A stretch of DNA of 64,000 bases from Planctomycetota bacterium (lineage in GTDB: Bacteria > Planctomycetota > Phycisphaerae > Phycisphaerales > UBA5793): contig JABFGK010000002.1 in assembly GCA_013112555.1 (NCBI GenBank), forward strand, positions 1,302,001 to 1,366,000. Reading direction: 5' to 3'. Shown one piece after another: positions 17,580-26,315 of this stretch. Each line of letters opens with the position of its first letter. Positions within the stretch are counted from its first letter, which is position 1. A program made the position numbers and the translations under genes. The notes below the pieces were generated by a model. That model was not told the DNA's origin. It saw only the letters and a program-made list of their open reading frames with translations, and made no database searches.

Positions 17580-18386
17580 TTACAGGCCGACGACGTAGCG
17601 ATCGAATGCCTGAACGGAGGTGTCGTCGGGCAGGATCTGGGCAATCGTCTTCTTGCCCTCGGGATCCTTGACGTACTTCTGGTTGACGAGCGTTGCTTCG
17701 CCGACGAACTTCCGGACCTTGCCCTCGACCATTTTGGCAATGATCTCGGCCGGCTTGCCGCTCTCGGCGGCCTCGGCTTCCGCATCCTTGCGCACGCGGT
17801 CGAGCACCTCGCTCGGCAGGTCGTCGGCGTCGACGGCTTCCGGGTGGGGGATGTGTGCGGTGATGTGCTGGCAGACGCCGGTGGAGACATCGCCTTCAAC
17901 CGGTCCGGAGAAGGCGACCACGGCCCCCTTCATCGAGTCGTGATGGAGGTAGTAGCCGCAGTAGGCACCTTCGATCTTGCGGCCGCGTCGGAATGAGATG
18001 TTCTCGCCGGTGGTGATCCGGAGGTCGTCGATGATCTCAGTGATTTCGGGAGTGACCGTAACCTCACCGGCACCCCCGGCCAGTGCGATGGCAGCGACTT
18101 TTTCGGCAGCCTCGATCATTGAGTCATTGCGAGCCGTGAAGTCGGTCTCGGCATTGATCTCGATGATGGCAACGGCGGAGTTGTCTGCAGCGGCAGCGAT
18201 GGCCAGGCGACCCTGGGCTGCGGGGCGCTCGGACCGGCCGTCCATTTCCTTCTTGCGCGTGGCTCGCAGGATTTCTTCGGCTGCGGCCATGTCGCCATCG
18301 GCTTCGGTCAGTGCCTTTTTGCAGTCCATCATTCCCAGGCCGGTCTTTTGCCTGAGAGCCATCACATCCTTCGCGCTGATCGCCAT
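17580..18386 (-). CDS. tsf: Translation elongation factor Ts
   Basis: Nucleotide exchange factor that regenerates EF-Tu-GTP. The 268-residue protein opens with ISAKDVMALRQKTGLGMMDCKKAL, the conserved EF-Ts N-terminal domain that contacts EF-Tu. The core includes INAETDFTARND and the C-terminus NQKYVKDPEGKKTI. The chosen ATG (18386) is where the family begins; upstream in-frame codons read as non-protein. It lies downstream of rpsB on the same strand, the common rpsB-tsf order, but with a long 280-base spacer. Confidence 0.95.
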   Translation of the reverse strand: MAISAKDVMALRQKTGLGMMDCKKALTEADGDMAAAEEILRATRKKEMDGRSERPAAQGRLAIAAAADNSAVAIIEINAETDFTARNDSMIEAAEKVAAIALAGGAGEVTVTPEITEIIDDLRITTGENISFRRGRKIEGAYCGYYLHHDSMKGAVVAFSGPVEGDVSTGVCQHITAHIPHPEAVDADDLPSEVLDRVRKDAEAEAAESGKPAEIIAKMVEGKVRKFVGEATLVNQKYVKDPEGKKTIAQILPDDTSVQAFDRYVVGL

Positions 18387-18666
18387 TCGACTATCTCCGA
18401 GTGTTGCTGACAGTGGCTGGTGCCATTGCCGGTGCTGTGTGTGTATCGTGGATTGAGCGACCACGGCAGACCGTGATCCTGATGCTCCGTGTCGTTGTGT
18501 GTGCCGCCGATGGTCGAGTGTGGGCCGTCTGCGGCCCGGTCGCCGTTGGCAGGCAGACCGGCTGGAACAAGACCAGTTCGGCTGCGAAGCCGGGCAGACC
18601 GTTCGCTCACGGCGTCCGTTCTACTTCACTTACTCACTCACTCAATCAATCAGTGAGACGAGTCGG
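18387..18666 (-). other. rpsB-tsf spacer with a tandem tetranucleotide tract
   Basis: No gene seen. A run of ACTC/AATC-type tetranucleotides (about 18630-18658) ends in AGTGAG, which can pair with upstream CTCACT. It may act as an attenuator or processing site between the two genes; this is a guess. Confidence 0.4.
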
Positions 18667-19728
18667 TCAATCCTGTTGCGGTGGTGCCGTCGTTGCTGCT
18701 GCTTCGGATCCGGTGGTTGCTGCCGATGCCACGGGTTCGGCGTTGCCATTGCCCGCGGCTTCATCCTTGCCCTTGCTCGGGGCTGCATCGGACCCGGCTG
18801 CATCATCAGCCGATCCGCCGGCATCGGTCGCCCCGGCTGACAAGCCGGCATCGGCACGATACTGGCTGCGACGACTTCGCCGCGTCACCTGGCGGTCACC
18901 GGCACCCTCGTCACCCGAGCCGGCTGAAGCGCCACCGCGGCCACGTTCGCGTCGCGACCGGCCGCCGCCGCTGCCGCCGCCTTCCTTGCCCTCGCCGCTC
19001 TCGCTGGTGTCCTCACGAACCGCCACCATGCGTTGGTTCTTGCCCTCGACGACGGCCTCGCACAGTTCGCGGACGATCACATCGATCGAGCGCATCGAGT
19101 CGTCGTTGCCCGGGATCGGGATGTCGACCAGATCCGGGTCGCCATCAGTATCGATCAGGCAGATGGTCGGGATACCGAGTTTCCGGGCTTCCAGCAGTGC
19201 ATTCATCTCGCGACGAACGTCAACGGCCACAATGGCGCCCGGGAGTTTGTTCATATTGCGGATGCCTTCGAGGTTGCGCAGGATCTTGCGCTTCTCGCGA
19301 CGCAACTGGGACTCCATCTTCTTGGAGTAACTGGTGGCCAGTTCGCCGGATTCCTCGATCCGCTCCAGTTCGACGAGTCTCTTGAGACGCGAGCGAATGG
19401 TGCGGAAGTTGGTCAGCGTGCCGCCGAGCCATCGTTCGATGACCCAGTGCATTTTGACATCGGTTGCCCGCTGACGGATGACCTCGCGTGCCTGGCGCTT
19501 CGTGCCGACAAAGCAGACGTCCTTGCCGTCAGCGACGGTTTTGGCGACGAACTTCTTGGCAAGCAGGAGGCCCTTGACGGTCTCGCGCAGGTCGATGATG
19601 TGAATCTGATTTCGCTTCCCGTAGATGTACGGGCCCATTTTCGGATTCCAGTTCGAGGACCGCTGTCCAAAGTGGATGCCGGCCTCGACCAAATCCTTGA
19701 CAAGCGAACTCTGAGTCTTTTCAGCCAT
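18667..19728 (-). CDS. rpsB: 30S ribosomal protein S2 with long C-terminal extension
   Basis: Small-subunit ribosomal protein. Residues about 1-230 are standard S2: LVEAGIHFGQRSSNWNPKM, YIYGKRNQIHIIDL, VCFVGTKRQA, RWLGGTLTNFRTI and GIPTICLIDTDGDPDLVDIPIPGNDD. A tail of about 120 residues follows. It is low-complexity, first Gly/Ser/Arg-rich (GGGSGGGRSRRERGRGG) and then Ala/Asp/Gly/Ser-rich, taking the protein to 353 residues against about 240 in E. coli. ATG 19728 matches the family start; the upstream frame is leader sequence. It heads the rpsB-tsf operon. Confidence 0.95.
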   Translation of the reverse strand: MAEKTQSSLVKDLVEAGIHFGQRSSNWNPKMGPYIYGKRNQIHIIDLRETVKGLLLAKKFVAKTVADGKDVCFVGTKRQAREVIRQRATDVKMHWVIERWLGGTLTNFRTIRSRLKRLVELERIEESGELATSYSKKMESQLRREKRKILRNLEGIRNMNKLPGAIVAVDVRREMNALLEARKLGIPTICLIDTDGDPDLVDIPIPGNDDSMRSIDVIVRELCEAVVEGKNQRMVAVREDTSESGEGKEGGGSGGGRSRRERGRGGASAGSGDEGAGDRQVTRRSRRSQYRADAGLSAGATDAGGSADDAAGSDAAPSKGKDEAAGNGNAEPVASAATTGSEAAATTAPPQQD

Positions 19729-20075
19729 GATAAATGCCCCTTCGAGCACCAGCGACACCGGCAGGCGGCTAATCGGTCGCACAGATCGCCCCGGAATGAG
19801 GACATGTGAGTCCACAATCGCGGCGGTGTGTGCATGCCAACCCGCACAAGGGCGCTTATGCTGCTGAACAAGCCCTTAGGCGTGGTTCGTAACAACTGTG
19901 AGCAGTATGTGTCCCACCAAGCCGTGACAATTCACGGCCAAGCGAATCAGTGACCGATCTGCACCGATTCGCCAAGTATAGCCGCACGCGACTCGTTGGC
20001 CAGACTCTTATCGTTCTCAAACCGTATGACAATGGTGCTTTTGCTGCCGAACAAGGCATATCCCTCATCCTCGGG
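19729..20075 (-). promoter_or_regulatory. Upstream and leader region of rpsB
   Basis: About 350 bases with no gene. Two inverted repeats could fold in the rpsB leader: AAGGGC (19848-19853) with GCCCTT (19872-19877), and GCCGTGA (19921-19927) with TCACGGC (19932-19938). Autoregulation of rpsB through leader RNA is known in other bacteria; here it is only a possibility. I could not pick out a convincing promoter. Confidence 0.4.
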
Positions 20076-21158
20076 TCAGGCCTGGCAGGAGATCGTCCAG
20101 TGATTGGCTGAGATACTGACCATTTTCTTTGGGTCGGTTGTCGATTCTTTGGGCTGCATCCTTTGAGCAAGCCGTTGTGCCAGGATGTGCGTGTCGCCGT
20201 GCGACGTCCCGGCAGCGAATCTGAATTCCGTATACCCACCGGCCAACCCGACCCGGGCCGTATTCAAAAGTAGCATCACGTTGGCCCATCCCCCACGAAA
20301 CGCAGGGGATACGACTCGGGCTTCTGCGACGATCGATCTGGCGTGATCCGTGTGGATCAGCATGTGGGCTGCGTGGATGGTGGTATCGCCGACATCACCC
20401 GAATCGGCTTGATGATCCCCCGGCGTCTCGTGTCGGTCAACGACGAGAACGTGGCTCAGCGCGGTATCAAATGGATTCTGGCCATGACCTCGCAGTCGCT
20501 GGTCAAGCGCGCCGGCCTGCCCCCCGAGAAAGTCCTGCTGCAGTTGAATGATCGGTCCCTTCGGGGAGTCCGACAGCGGGATCACACGCCCCCCGGGTGG
20601 GATTCGGCGATGCTCCACGAGCCGTTCATAAAGCGGCTCAAGCAGGTCGATCAACGTGGCCACGTCGGTTCGGTAATGCTGTACGTCCCCACCGGCTGCC
20701 GGCGTGAACCCGAGCGCCGACCAGAACTGCGCTCGGCAAGCATCATGTTCATGCACCGCCTCCCAGGTGCACAGGGCTGCCAGCCCCCAGTGTGTTGCCC
20801 GTTCCTTGGCAGCCTGAAGAAGCAGGGCACTGACGGCTGGGTCGACGGTCGGTGCTTCGGGATCGGCTGGAGCCGGCCCGATTGAGAAGGGGGCTGCTTT
20901 GGGCAGGTGCCTCGGGGCATAGTGCAGCACGGCACCGCCTGCCAATACGTCTTGTGCGTTGCGCTCAGATGGGGTCGGGGTTGATCCGGCCGTCCTCTCC
21001 GGTGCACGCAGGGCAACCAGGTACAGCGGCGTGATCGGGATGGCCTCATTGAAACGGAAGCCCGGCATCATGCGTCGAGCCCGTTGCTCGACCCACTGGG
21101 CGGTCGCAGCATCGGCAGCGTCCGATGCCAGGACTTCCACCTGTGGCCGCCCGGTCAT
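20076..21158 (-). CDS. Uncharacterised protein, possibly a double GNAT acyltransferase
   Basis: A 360-residue soluble protein without recognised catalytic residues. The first half ends with a GNAT-like pattern (LLLQAAKERATHWGLAAL, then FWSALGFTP and HYRTD). The second half repeats the theme (ARVVSPAFRGGWANVMLLLNTA, ILAQRLAQRM), so it may be two fused GNAT folds. It overlaps the end of hpnH by four bases (ATGA), so the two are translated together. That coupling suggests a role linked to hopanoid side-chain or lipid metabolism. The GNAT assignment is tentative. Confidence 0.6.
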   Translation of the reverse strand: MTGRPQVEVLASDAADAATAQWVEQRARRMMPGFRFNEAIPITPLYLVALRAPERTAGSTPTPSERNAQDVLAGGAVLHYAPRHLPKAAPFSIGPAPADPEAPTVDPAVSALLLQAAKERATHWGLAALCTWEAVHEHDACRAQFWSALGFTPAAGGDVQHYRTDVATLIDLLEPLYERLVEHRRIPPGGRVIPLSDSPKGPIIQLQQDFLGGQAGALDQRLRGHGQNPFDTALSHVLVVDRHETPGDHQADSGDVGDTTIHAAHMLIHTDHARSIVAEARVVSPAFRGGWANVMLLLNTARVGLAGGYTEFRFAAGTSHGDTHILAQRLAQRMQPKESTTDPKKMVSISANHWTISCQA

Positions 21159-22315
21159 GGCTTGTCGACTCCCACGGAGTGCATGCCTTCGACCGTTACC
21201 TCGACCGGGTGCTGCTGGTGAGTCGGCTCAGGTGCTTCCACGCGATCCCGGTGATGATCATCTGCCAGGGCCGGATCGCGCCAGTCTCGATTCCAGACCA
21301 GGGCTGCGACGGTGTCCCAAAGCCCGCGGATGCTGCCGAGCGAATGGTCGACGGCTGCCGGCTCAAAGCCGCTATGGACCATGCAATCCTGACACTTCGG
21401 GTTGCCTGATCGGTGCCCATAGCCGGCCCAATCGGTCAGCGTCATCAGTTCCTCGAATGTGTCCACGTACCCTTCCTGCAGGAGGTAACAGGGGACCTGC
21501 CAGCCAAAGACGTTGTAGGTCGGGTTGCCCCAGGGATGGCACTCGAAGTCGCGTTTGCCGGCCAGGAACTCAAGATACAGCGGGCTCTGGTTGAATTGCC
21601 AGGGATTCCCAGTGGCCGCCTCGTGCCGGTTTGACAACAGGCGTCTGAACAGCCGTGTGGTCCGCTCTCGTTTGAGAAAGGCCTTCTGGTTGGCAGCCTT
21701 CTCGTAGGCGTAGCCCGGCGAGATCGTCATACTCTCCACGCCCAGGGCCATGACGGTATCGAAGAACGATCGCATGGTCGCCACGTTGGCATTATCAAAC
21801 AGGGTGGTGTTTGTGGTGACGCGGAAGCCGCGCTCGACGGCCATTTTGATACCTTGCACGGCCTGTTCGTAGACCCCGTCGCGGCAGACCGAAAAGTCGT
21901 GGTGCTCGGCCGGCCCATCCAGGTGGACCGAGAAACTCAGATGGGGGCTTGGCGAAAAGCGATGCAGGTTCTCCGGCAGTAAAATGGCGTTCGTGCACAG
22001 GTATATAAATCGCTTCTGCCTGACGAGTTCGGTGACGATCTGATCGATGTCGGGGTGGAGAAGCGGTTCACCACCTGCGAGCGATACGATGGGGGCCCCG
22101 CACTCGTCGGCTGCCTGCGCACACTGATCAACGGATAATTGACTCATGCGAATGTGTCGCGGGTACTGTACTTTCCCACAGCCGGCACATTCAAGATTGC
22201 AGCGAAACAGCGGTTCGAGCATCAGCACCAACGGATAGCGCTGTGACCGCCGTATGACGCGCTGCCACAGGACGTGGCGGGTCACGGCCCACATCTGGCT
22301 GACAGGAACCGGCAT
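21155..22315 (-). CDS. hpnH: Adenosyl-hopene transferase HpnH (radical SAM)
   Basis: Radical SAM enzyme that joins adenosine to diploptene, the first step of extended-hopanoid side-chain synthesis. The start MPVPVSQMWAV and the following RYPLVLMLEPLFRCNLECAGC are strongly HpnH-like; the iron-sulfur cysteines of CxxxCxxC are at residues 39, 43 and 46. Further marks are VSLAGGEPLLHPDI, FSVHLDGPAEHHD, and PCYLLQEGYVDTFEELM with a Cys pair (CQDCMVHSGFE). ATG 22315 fits the family start. The long polar C-terminus after about 350 is typical. hpnG and squalene-hopene cyclase are not in the window. Confidence 0.9.
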   Translation of the reverse strand: MPVPVSQMWAVTRHVLWQRVIRRSQRYPLVLMLEPLFRCNLECAGCGKVQYPRHIRMSQLSVDQCAQAADECGAPIVSLAGGEPLLHPDIDQIVTELVRQKRFIYLCTNAILLPENLHRFSPSPHLSFSVHLDGPAEHHDFSVCRDGVYEQAVQGIKMAVERGFRVTTNTTLFDNANVATMRSFFDTVMALGVESMTISPGYAYEKAANQKAFLKRERTTRLFRRLLSNRHEAATGNPWQFNQSPLYLEFLAGKRDFECHPWGNPTYNVFGWQVPCYLLQEGYVDTFEELMTLTDWAGYGHRSGNPKCQDCMVHSGFEPAAVDHSLGSIRGLWDTVAALVWNRDWRDPALADDHHRDRVEAPEPTHQQHPVEVTVEGMHSVGVDKP

Positions 22316-22562
22316 CCTGATCCGCACCTTTCACACACAGAGGCTACAGCAACGCTCCATCGCTTGCCCGTCCCAACGAATCAGCGGCCTGGGCAATGTG
22401 CTCGCTTCTTAGATGATATCGAGAAAACCCGATCCGGCAGGTCGCGCACGACTCCGGTACAACAGCCGCGCTCGTGGTGGTCGCAGAATATGCCGCTGGA
22501 GCGACAATTTGTACGACTGCAGCCTACTGTTGTATGGCCCACACAATCAGGAAAGGGCAGCC

Positions 22563-23055
22563 ATGCAGTACAGTATTCTTGCGGTCGCGTGTGTGGTGCT
22601 TTGTCTTGCGGCGTGCAGCACCAGTTCGGACACCGGTGCCGGACGGTCGGCCCCATCTTCGTCGGAACAGATGGCCAGAAACAAGGCCATCGCCCGCATC
22701 TGGTTTGACGAGGTGATCAACCAGCGCAACCTTGATGTGATTGCCGACACCTATGCGGCGGACTACGTCCACCATGGCCCGGGGGGTGCCGAGATCAAGG
22801 GCCTTGCTGCCGCGCGGGGAGATTGCCGCTGCCATTCTCGCCGCCTCTGACGACCGGCATGCCGAGATTGAGCAGCAGGTAGCCGAAGGCGATCTGGTGG
22901 TCACCCGTTTCACGAGCCGTGGTCACCACACGGGGGTCTTTCGAGGTCTTGAGCCGACCGGCAATCTCTGGACGACGGAGGGGATCTGTATCAGCCGCAT
23001 TAAGGATGGCAAGATTGTAGAAGACTGGGAGATCATTCACGTGTCCGGGCTGTAG
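22563..23055 (+). pseudogene. SnoaL-like/ester-cyclase lipoprotein, frame-disrupted
   Basis: The first frame (from ATG 22563, ribosome-binding site AAAGGG) encodes a lipoprotein signal with lipobox LCLAAC and a SnoaL-like opening (IARIWFDEVINQRNLDVIADTYAADYVHHGP). After about 22815 the similarity continues in the next frame (EIAAAILAASDDRHAEIEQQVAEGDLVVTRFTSRG to VEDWEIIHVSGL). One extra base in or near the G4 run at 22816-22819 explains the break. Both halves are well conserved, so a sequence error is as likely as a recent pseudogene. The small NTF2-like domain has no known substrate here. Confidence 0.75.
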
Positions 23056-23375
23056 GCCTGGCTGCGAGTGAGCCAGGCTGTGATGCGCGCCCCGATTCCA
23101 ATGATGCCCTGCTCATAGCCCGGTGGCTGGCGACGCGTACTATGTGCACTTCACCGTTTCTTTTTCACACCGTTTGCATGTCTCCGATATTCGACTGATA
23201 CGGAAGTCGTTGCATCGAACCGGAAAGGAACTGACGGTGATCCGATCACTTGGCGGTGTCCGATAACCTGCGGGCTGCCTGCCGGGGCCAAATCCAATAG
23301 GTGGCCAGTGTGATCTGACCCGGGATGCCCGTTATCATGGCCGGCGCGATACGCGAACAGCACGTTCGGAGACCT
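23056..23375. other. Region upstream of the ECF sigma gene
   Basis: About 320 bases with no supportable gene. It should contain the promoter of the sigma factor gene, but no clear -35/-10 pair or operator is seen. Confidence 0.4.
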
Positions 23376-23990
23376 GTGTTGGTGAAGAACCAGTCCGATG
23401 AACAACTGGTAGCAGCCTATCGCGAGGGCAATGAGGCAGCCCTCACGATCCTCATGCGCCGGTATCGCGGCGAATTGATGGGGTTTCTCACGCGCTTGCT
23501 GGGGAACGTGACGGCTGCGGAGGACGTCTTTCAGGAGACGTTTCTGCAGATACATCTCTCAGCCGATACATTCGACATTACCCGACGCTTCAAGCCCTGG
23601 CTTTTCACGATTGCTGCGAACAAGGGTCGCGACCACTTCCGTAAGCACGGGAAGCGAGCGGCAGCAATGACACTTTCTGCGCCGCTGAAGCGTGGGTCGG
23701 GGGCTGCGGACGGGCCGACTTTTGTCGATCTTCTGGAGGCAGAAATCCCTGATCTTGACGCCCCGATGGAGGCCGATGAGCGCCGACAGCGTGTCAGACA
23801 GGTGGTTGAAGCCATGCCCCACAATCAGCGCGAAATTCTCGTATTGGCCTATTTTCTTCGTCTGAGTTACAACCAGATTGCCGACACCCTCGATATCCCG
23901 TTGGGTACGGTCAAGAGCAGACTCCACTCTGCCGTCGGCTCGTTTGCCGATCGGTGGAAGCGTATGGAAAATGGTGATTTGACTGAGTGA
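23376..23990 (+). CDS. RNA polymerase ECF-type sigma-70 factor
   Basis: A 204-residue sigma factor. Region 2 is seen in DEQLVAAYREGNEAALTILMRRY through AAEDVFQETFLQIHLS and FKPWLFTIAANKGRDHFRK. Region 4 is the helix-turn-helix MPHNQREILVLAYFLRLSYNQIADTLDIPLGTVKSRLHSA. There is no region 1 or 3, so it is extracytoplasmic-function type. I chose GTG 23376 because GGAG lies at 23368-23371 and ECF proteins start at this point; an ATG at 23325 would add 17 unlike residues. It is followed by a membrane protein gene that may encode its partner. Confidence 0.92.
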   Translation: MLVKNQSDEQLVAAYREGNEAALTILMRRYRGELMGFLTRLLGNVTAAEDVFQETFLQIHLSADTFDITRRFKPWLFTIAANKGRDHFRKHGKRAAAMTLSAPLKRGSGAADGPTFVDLLEAEIPDLDAPMEADERRQRVRQVVEAMPHNQREILVLAYFLRLSYNQIADTLDIPLGTVKSRLHSAVGSFADRWKRMENGDLTE

Positions 23991-24123
23991 TTGGATGAAC
24001 TCCCCTGACTGACCTTCGTATGAGTTTTTGTTGGTTCCAATACGGGGTCACCCGTGCCTGAGACTTCGAGTAAATCAGGTAAAAAGAAGGCATTTGCCGC
24101 CACCACATGATGCACCTCAGCAG

Positions 24124-25155
24124 ATGAATTTAGACAGACTCTCACAACCCGATTCGAAGGCCCTTGATGCGCTGATTGACGCGAAGTTCGACCTGGCTGC
24201 GGTGCCGGAGGAACATCGGGTTCGGGCGGCACGGATCAAGGGCTTGCTCGGTCTTCTTGATGCGTATCCTGCGGCTTCGATGATGGCCCAGGCCAGACAG
24301 GATGACGGGTTGTGCCATCGCACGATGTCATTTGTTCGGCGACATCGTCGACGCGAGCAGGAGCGATCCCAGGAGGCGCTTCCCGCCTTGAGTCTCGTCT
24401 CCTCGAGCGATTCACAGGATTTGAATGATCCGACGGCACTTCGTTTTCCATCGTTCCGACTCAATGTGCGCGACGTCATCGGGCTGGCGGCTTCGGTGGT
24501 GCTGCTGATCGGCATTTTCGGCCCGACGATGGCCAATGCCCGTTCACACGCGATTCGTCAGAGTTGCCGTGGCAACATGAGTGGTGTCGCCCTCGGGTTG
24601 GATGCGTATGCCTCTGATTACCGTGATTCGCTGCCGATTGCACACCAGATCGTTGACGGCAACGACTGGTATCACTCGCTGGCGAATTCGGCCAACTTGT
24701 TCCTGATCGCACGTTCGGGCTACACCTCACTTGAGACGCTGGCGTGCCCGGGCAACGCGTGTGCCATCACCGACGATGCCTATGCCGACGAGAACCACAA
24801 CTGGCCCGATCTGGCGACGTCGAGTTTCAGTTTCCAGAACCTGTTGGGCAGCGCCAGTCGGCCCCTCTGGCGCCTGGCAGCGGCCGTTCCCTTGCTGTCG
24901 GACCGCAATCCGTTTGAAGTCGCGTTGTGGCAGGATGCCCCGCCGTGTGCCGTGAATTCCAACGCCCCGTGTCACGGCCCGGATGGCCAGAACATCCTGA
25001 TGAGCGATGGCTGCGTCATGTGGATGACGAACCCCGTCATCAACGGCGACAACATCTGGCTGCCGCAGGGGATGCCGGTGCCTCAATGCGGCACGGTGAA
25101 ACTGCAAGGCAATGAACTGCCGACGTATGCCGGGGACGTGATGCTGATTCAGTAG
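24124..25155 (+). CDS. Single-pass membrane protein with DUF1559/prepilin-like C-terminus, possible anti-sigma partner
   Basis: A 343-residue protein. The N-terminal 110 residues are charged and cytoplasmic (LDALIDAKFDLAAVPEEHRVRAARIKGLLGLLDAYP). One membrane helix lies near 120-140 (VIGLAASVVLLIGIFGP). The exported part resembles planctomycete DUF1559/H-x9-DG prepilin-like proteins: CRGNMSGVALGLDAYASDYRDSLP after the helix, and GPDGQNILMSDGCVMWM near the end. Being next to the ECF gene on the same strand (133 bases), with this topology, it could be its membrane-bound regulator; no zinc-finger anti-sigma motif is visible. ATG 24124 lacks a strong ribosome-binding site. Confidence 0.65.
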   Translation: MNLDRLSQPDSKALDALIDAKFDLAAVPEEHRVRAARIKGLLGLLDAYPAASMMAQARQDDGLCHRTMSFVRRHRRREQERSQEALPALSLVSSSDSQDLNDPTALRFPSFRLNVRDVIGLAASVVLLIGIFGPTMANARSHAIRQSCRGNMSGVALGLDAYASDYRDSLPIAHQIVDGNDWYHSLANSANLFLIARSGYTSLETLACPGNACAITDDAYADENHNWPDLATSSFSFQNLLGSASRPLWRLAAAVPLLSDRNPFEVALWQDAPPCAVNSNAPCHGPDGQNILMSDGCVMWMTNPVINGDNIWLPQGMPVPQCGTVKLQGNELPTYAGDVMLIQ

Positions 25156-25270
25156 CACGGTCTACCCTTCGCCCCGACCTGTCTGCCTTTCGGCCGGCAC
25201 CACTCACACTCAAACAATGAAGCGCTCCTCATCCGGTTGGTTGCGGCTACACTCTGACGAGTGAGGCACG

Positions 25271-26257
25271 ATGAGCGAATCGGCACATGTACAACCCGTC
25301 CCGGATCCCGGACCGCTCCCGGCCCGCCCCGCGCCCGGTCACAAAGGGACATTTGGGACTGTCCTTGTCGTGGGCGGCTGCGATATGGCCCAGGCGCGAT
25401 CGGTCATGGTCGGTGCCCCGGCCCTGACTGCCAACGCGGCCTTGCGCTCCGGGTGCGGGCTTGTGAAACTGGCCGTGCCCGATTCGGTCGTGCGGCCGTG
25501 CCTGGCCCTGGCCCCATGTGCGACGGCGGTCAGCCTGCCTCAGACTTCGAGCGGATCGCCGGCCCCGAGTGCATCGGCCGATGCCATTGATCGGGCCGTC
25601 GGTGCAGCCGGTGTCAGTGCGATGGCTGTCGGCCCCGGATGGGGAGTTGCCTACGAGCAGCAACAGATTCTCATTCGGCTGCTGGCCGACGACACGGTGC
25701 CGATCGTGGTTGATGCAGACGGCCTGAGCAATCTCGCAGCGATTCAGGACTTCGTGCCTGACATCAGAGCCCCACTTGTGATCACGCCCCATCCCGGCGA
25801 GTATCGCCGATTGGCCCAGTCGTTGTCACTCGAAGTCGAGTACGCTGCGGATGATCATTCACGATTGGCGTGCGCCGTCGCCCTGGCACAGCGGCTTGGG
25901 TGCCTCGTTGTTTTGAAGGGGGCCCGGACCGTCGTGTCAGACGGCCTGCGATCCTGGGTCTCTGAGTATTCCTCTCCCATTCTTGCGACGGCCGGCACGG
26001 GCGATGTTCTGACTGGGATTGTCGCATCGCTTGCGGCTCAATACTTCAAAGCCCATTGGGGCTCCGTGGCCCCACAGGAGCGTGCGGGGCGTGATCTGTT
26101 TGACCTGGCCGTCTGGGGTATTCGGATTCATGCCCAGGCAGCGCAATGCTGGAGCGATGCCCATGACGGGGCAGACTGCGGTCTGCTGGCATCCGATCTC
26201 GTTGATCTGATCCCGATGGCCATGACCCGACTTGGGTGCCGGGACGTGCCTGATTGA
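25271..26257 (+). CDS. nnrD: ADP/ATP-dependent NAD(P)H-hydrate dehydratase
   Basis: A ribokinase-fold enzyme that repairs hydrated NAD(P)H. The 328-residue protein shows GHKGTFGTVLVVGG near 28-41, GAPALTANAALRSGCGLVKL, VGPGWGVAYEQQ, VVDADGLSNL, VITPHPGEYRRL and the ATP/ADP-site block AGTGDVLTGIVASL. It lacks the fused NnrE epimerase domain found in many bacteria. ATG 25271 follows GAGGCACG. It precedes bioD by 58 bases on the same strand. Confidence 0.88.
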   Translation: MSESAHVQPVPDPGPLPARPAPGHKGTFGTVLVVGGCDMAQARSVMVGAPALTANAALRSGCGLVKLAVPDSVVRPCLALAPCATAVSLPQTSSGSPAPSASADAIDRAVGAAGVSAMAVGPGWGVAYEQQQILIRLLADDTVPIVVDADGLSNLAAIQDFVPDIRAPLVITPHPGEYRRLAQSLSLEVEYAADDHSRLACAVALAQRLGCLVVLKGARTVVSDGLRSWVSEYSSPILATAGTGDVLTGIVASLAAQYFKAHWGSVAPQERAGRDLFDLAVWGIRIHAQAAQCWSDAHDGADCGLLASDLVDLIPMAMTRLGCRDVPD

Positions 26258-26315
26258 TTCTTACTGTCGCCGGTACTGATGACCGGACTCCCTGTTAAAG
26301 ATACAGCGTGCCACC

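Noticed and set aside
18630..18658. Tetranucleotide tract between rpsB and tsf as a phase-variation site
   Set aside because: It is outside any coding frame and irregular; changes in length would not switch a reading frame.
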